16,044 nt of DNA from Thermoanaerobaculia bacterium. Its GTDB lineage: Bacteria; Acidobacteriota; Thermoanaerobaculia; Gp7-AA8. The stretch covers positions 1 through 16,044 of the forward strand of contig JAMPYE010000033.1 of assembly GCA_023700825.1 (NCBI GenBank), in the 5' to 3' direction. Positions within the stretch are counted from its first letter, which is position 1, and the number at the start of each line of letters is the position of its first letter. The translations under genes and the position numbers were made by a program. Of the stretch, positions 14,842 to 16,044 are shown in pieces. The notes under the pieces are model-generated. The model had not been told where the DNA came from. It made no database searches and was given only the letters and a program-made list of their open reading frames with translations.

Positions 14842-16044
14842 ATGACCGAGACCAACGACGTCACCAAGGACGAGGCGATCAAGATTCCGGACGTGCTTCC
14901 GGTTCTGCCGCTCAAGGACCTGGTGATCTTCCCTTACATCATCGTCCCGCTTTCGGTGTCGCGCGAGAAGTCGATCAACGCGGTCGACCAGGCGCTCGCC
15001 GAGAACCGCGTCATCATGCTCACCGCCCAGAAGGACTTCCAGAACGAAGATCCGGGCGAGGACGACCTCTATCGCATCGGCACGGTGGCGATCATCATGC
15101 GGATGCTCAAGCTCCCCGACGGGCGCATCCGCATCCTCGTGCAGGGCCTGTCCCGCGCGCGCATCGACTACTTCATCCAGACCGCGCCGTTCTTCAAGGC
15201 GAAGATCACCCGGATCGACGAGCCGCCGATCCGCGAGCGTCCCCTCGAGGTCGAGGCGCTCATCCGCTCGGTCAAGCAGAACCTCGACAAGTCGGTGAGC
15301 CTCGGCAAGAACATCTCGCCCGAGGTGATGATCATCGCCGCGAACCTCGACGACCCGGCGCGCCTGACGGACCTCGCGGCGTCGAACCTCGACCTCAAAC
15401 TCGAAGAGTCGCAGGCGATTCTTGAGACCTTCGACCCGATCGAGCGCCTGCGAAAGGTCAACGAGCTCCTCACCCGCGAGATCAACGTCCTCACGATGCA
15501 GCAGGAGATCTCCACCGCCGCGCAGGGCGAGATGAACAAGAGCCAGCGCGAGTACTTCCTCCGGCAGCAGCTCAAGGCCATCCAGTCCGAGCTCGGCGAA
15601 GGCGAGGAGCTTGGCGAGGAGATCGAGAACTACAGGAAGAAGCTCGAGGAGAAGGCGATTCCGCCGGAGGCGCGCGAGGAAATCGAAAAGCAGCTCAAGC
15701 GCCTCGAGCGCTCGCACCCCGATTCCGCGGAGACGTCGATCATCCGGACCTATCTCGACTGGATGACCGGCCTCCCGTGGGGCGTGCAGTCGGCCGACAA
15801 CCACGACCTCGACCGCGCGAAGCAGATCCTCGACGAGGACCACTACGACCTGGAGAAGATCAAGGAGCGCATCCTCGAGTACCTCGCCGTGCGCAAGCTG
15901 CGCGGGTCGAAGATGAAGGGCCCGATCCTCTGCTTCGTCGGCCCCCCCGGCGTCGGCAAGACCTCGCTCGGCCGCTCGGTGGCCCGCGCCCTCGGACGCC
16001 GCTTCGTGCGCATCTCCCTCGGCGGCGTCCGCGACGAAGCCGAA
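14842..16044 (+). CDS. lon: ATP-dependent protease Lon (5' part, cut by window end)
   Basis: The first 401 residues of LonA, the AAA+ serine protease that degrades misfolded and regulatory proteins in the cytoplasm. The N-terminal substrate-binding domain runs from about 18 to 215 (VLPVLPLKDLVIFPYIIVPL). A long helical region follows, with the hallmark MNKSQREYFLRQQLKAIQ (231-248) and TYLDWMTGLPWG (303-314). The AAA+ module then begins, with Walker A GPPGVGKTSLG (367-377) and SLGGVRDEAE at the edge. The Walker B motif and the Ser-Lys protease domain lie beyond the window. The start is the ATG at 14842 with GAGAGGA about 7 nt upstream. I found no HAIR- or CIRCE-like element in the 40-bp spacer after nrdR. 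Confidence 0.96.
   Translation, partial: MTETNDVTKDEAIKIPDVLPVLPLKDLVIFPYIIVPLSVSREKSINAVDQALAENRVIMLTAQKDFQNEDPGEDDLYRIGTVAIIMRMLKLPDGRIRILVQGLSRARIDYFIQTAPFFKAKITRIDEPPIRERPLEVEALIRSVKQNLDKSVSLGKNISPEVMIIAANLDDPARLTDLAASNLDLKLEESQAILETFDPIERLRKVNELLTREINVLTMQQEISTAAQGEMNKSQREYFLRQQLKAIQSELGEGEELGEEIENYRKKLEEKAIPPEAREEIEKQLKRLERSHPDSAETSIIRTYLDWMTGLPWGVQSADNHDLDRAKQILDEDHYDLEKIKERILEYLAVRKLRGSKMKGPILCFVGPPGVGKTSLGRSVARALGRRFVRISLGGVRDEAE

Noticed and set aside
13281..15843. Minus-strand frames opposite flippase, nrdR and lon
   Set aside because: They are shadows of well-conserved genes with no motifs of their own.

Overview
The window is a GC-rich (about two-thirds G+C by eye), gene-dense stretch of bacterial chromosome. 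It holds thirteen protein genes, two of them cut by the window edges. I see no RNA genes, CRISPR array or transposase gene. The gene mix suggests a Gram-negative Acidobacteriota-like bacterium, possibly of the Thermoanaerobaculia type: a secreted-protein C-terminal module with the 'FWVFYGG..D.E.T.TVTDT.TG' pattern, a DUF1844 protein, a DUF4388 protein with a pseudopilin-like tail, an HDAC-family enzyme and a UPF0104-type flippase. That assignment is inference from gene content, not from a marker-gene comparison.

Layout. (1) 1-276 (+) is the tail of a secreted protein. It converges on a leftward block of class I methyltransferase (290-898), ZIP metal transporter (910-1668), exported NTF2-like protein (1791-2267) and the disaggregase ClpB (2428-5049). 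A 13-bp GC hairpin lies just behind clpB. (2) The 169-bp spacer 5050-5218 separates clpB from a rightward pair, aspartate ammonia-lyase (5219-6634) and the RNA cyclic phosphodiesterase ThpR (6645-7199). The spacer is AT-richer and carries a HAIR-like HspR operator, so clpB is probably heat-shock repressed. (3) A compact leftward operon of three (10831 to 7216) encodes a DUF1844 protein, a seven-helix TPR/zinc-ribbon membrane protein and a DUF4388/winged-helix/TM/GspG-like protein. The first two overlap by ATGA and the last two are 17 bp apart. Its function is unknown, and it is the best candidate in the window for an undescribed system. (4) A rightward GT4 glycosyltransferase (10963-12081) converges on an HDAC-family deacetylase (12297-13235, leftward). 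Between them lies a 119-bp interrupted palindrome built of GAATGNN heptads. (5) From 13302 rightward run a UPF0104-type flippase, the ribonucleotide-reductase repressor NrdR, and Lon protease, which is cut by the window end.

Protein quality control (ClpB, Lon) and its stress regulation, dNTP control (NrdR), envelope functions (GT4, flippase, the three-gene membrane operon) and general metabolism (AspA, ZIP, ThpR, HDAC-like) sit side by side. This looks like core chromosome rather than a mobile island. The only clear non-genic element is the heptad-repeat palindrome at 12129-12247.
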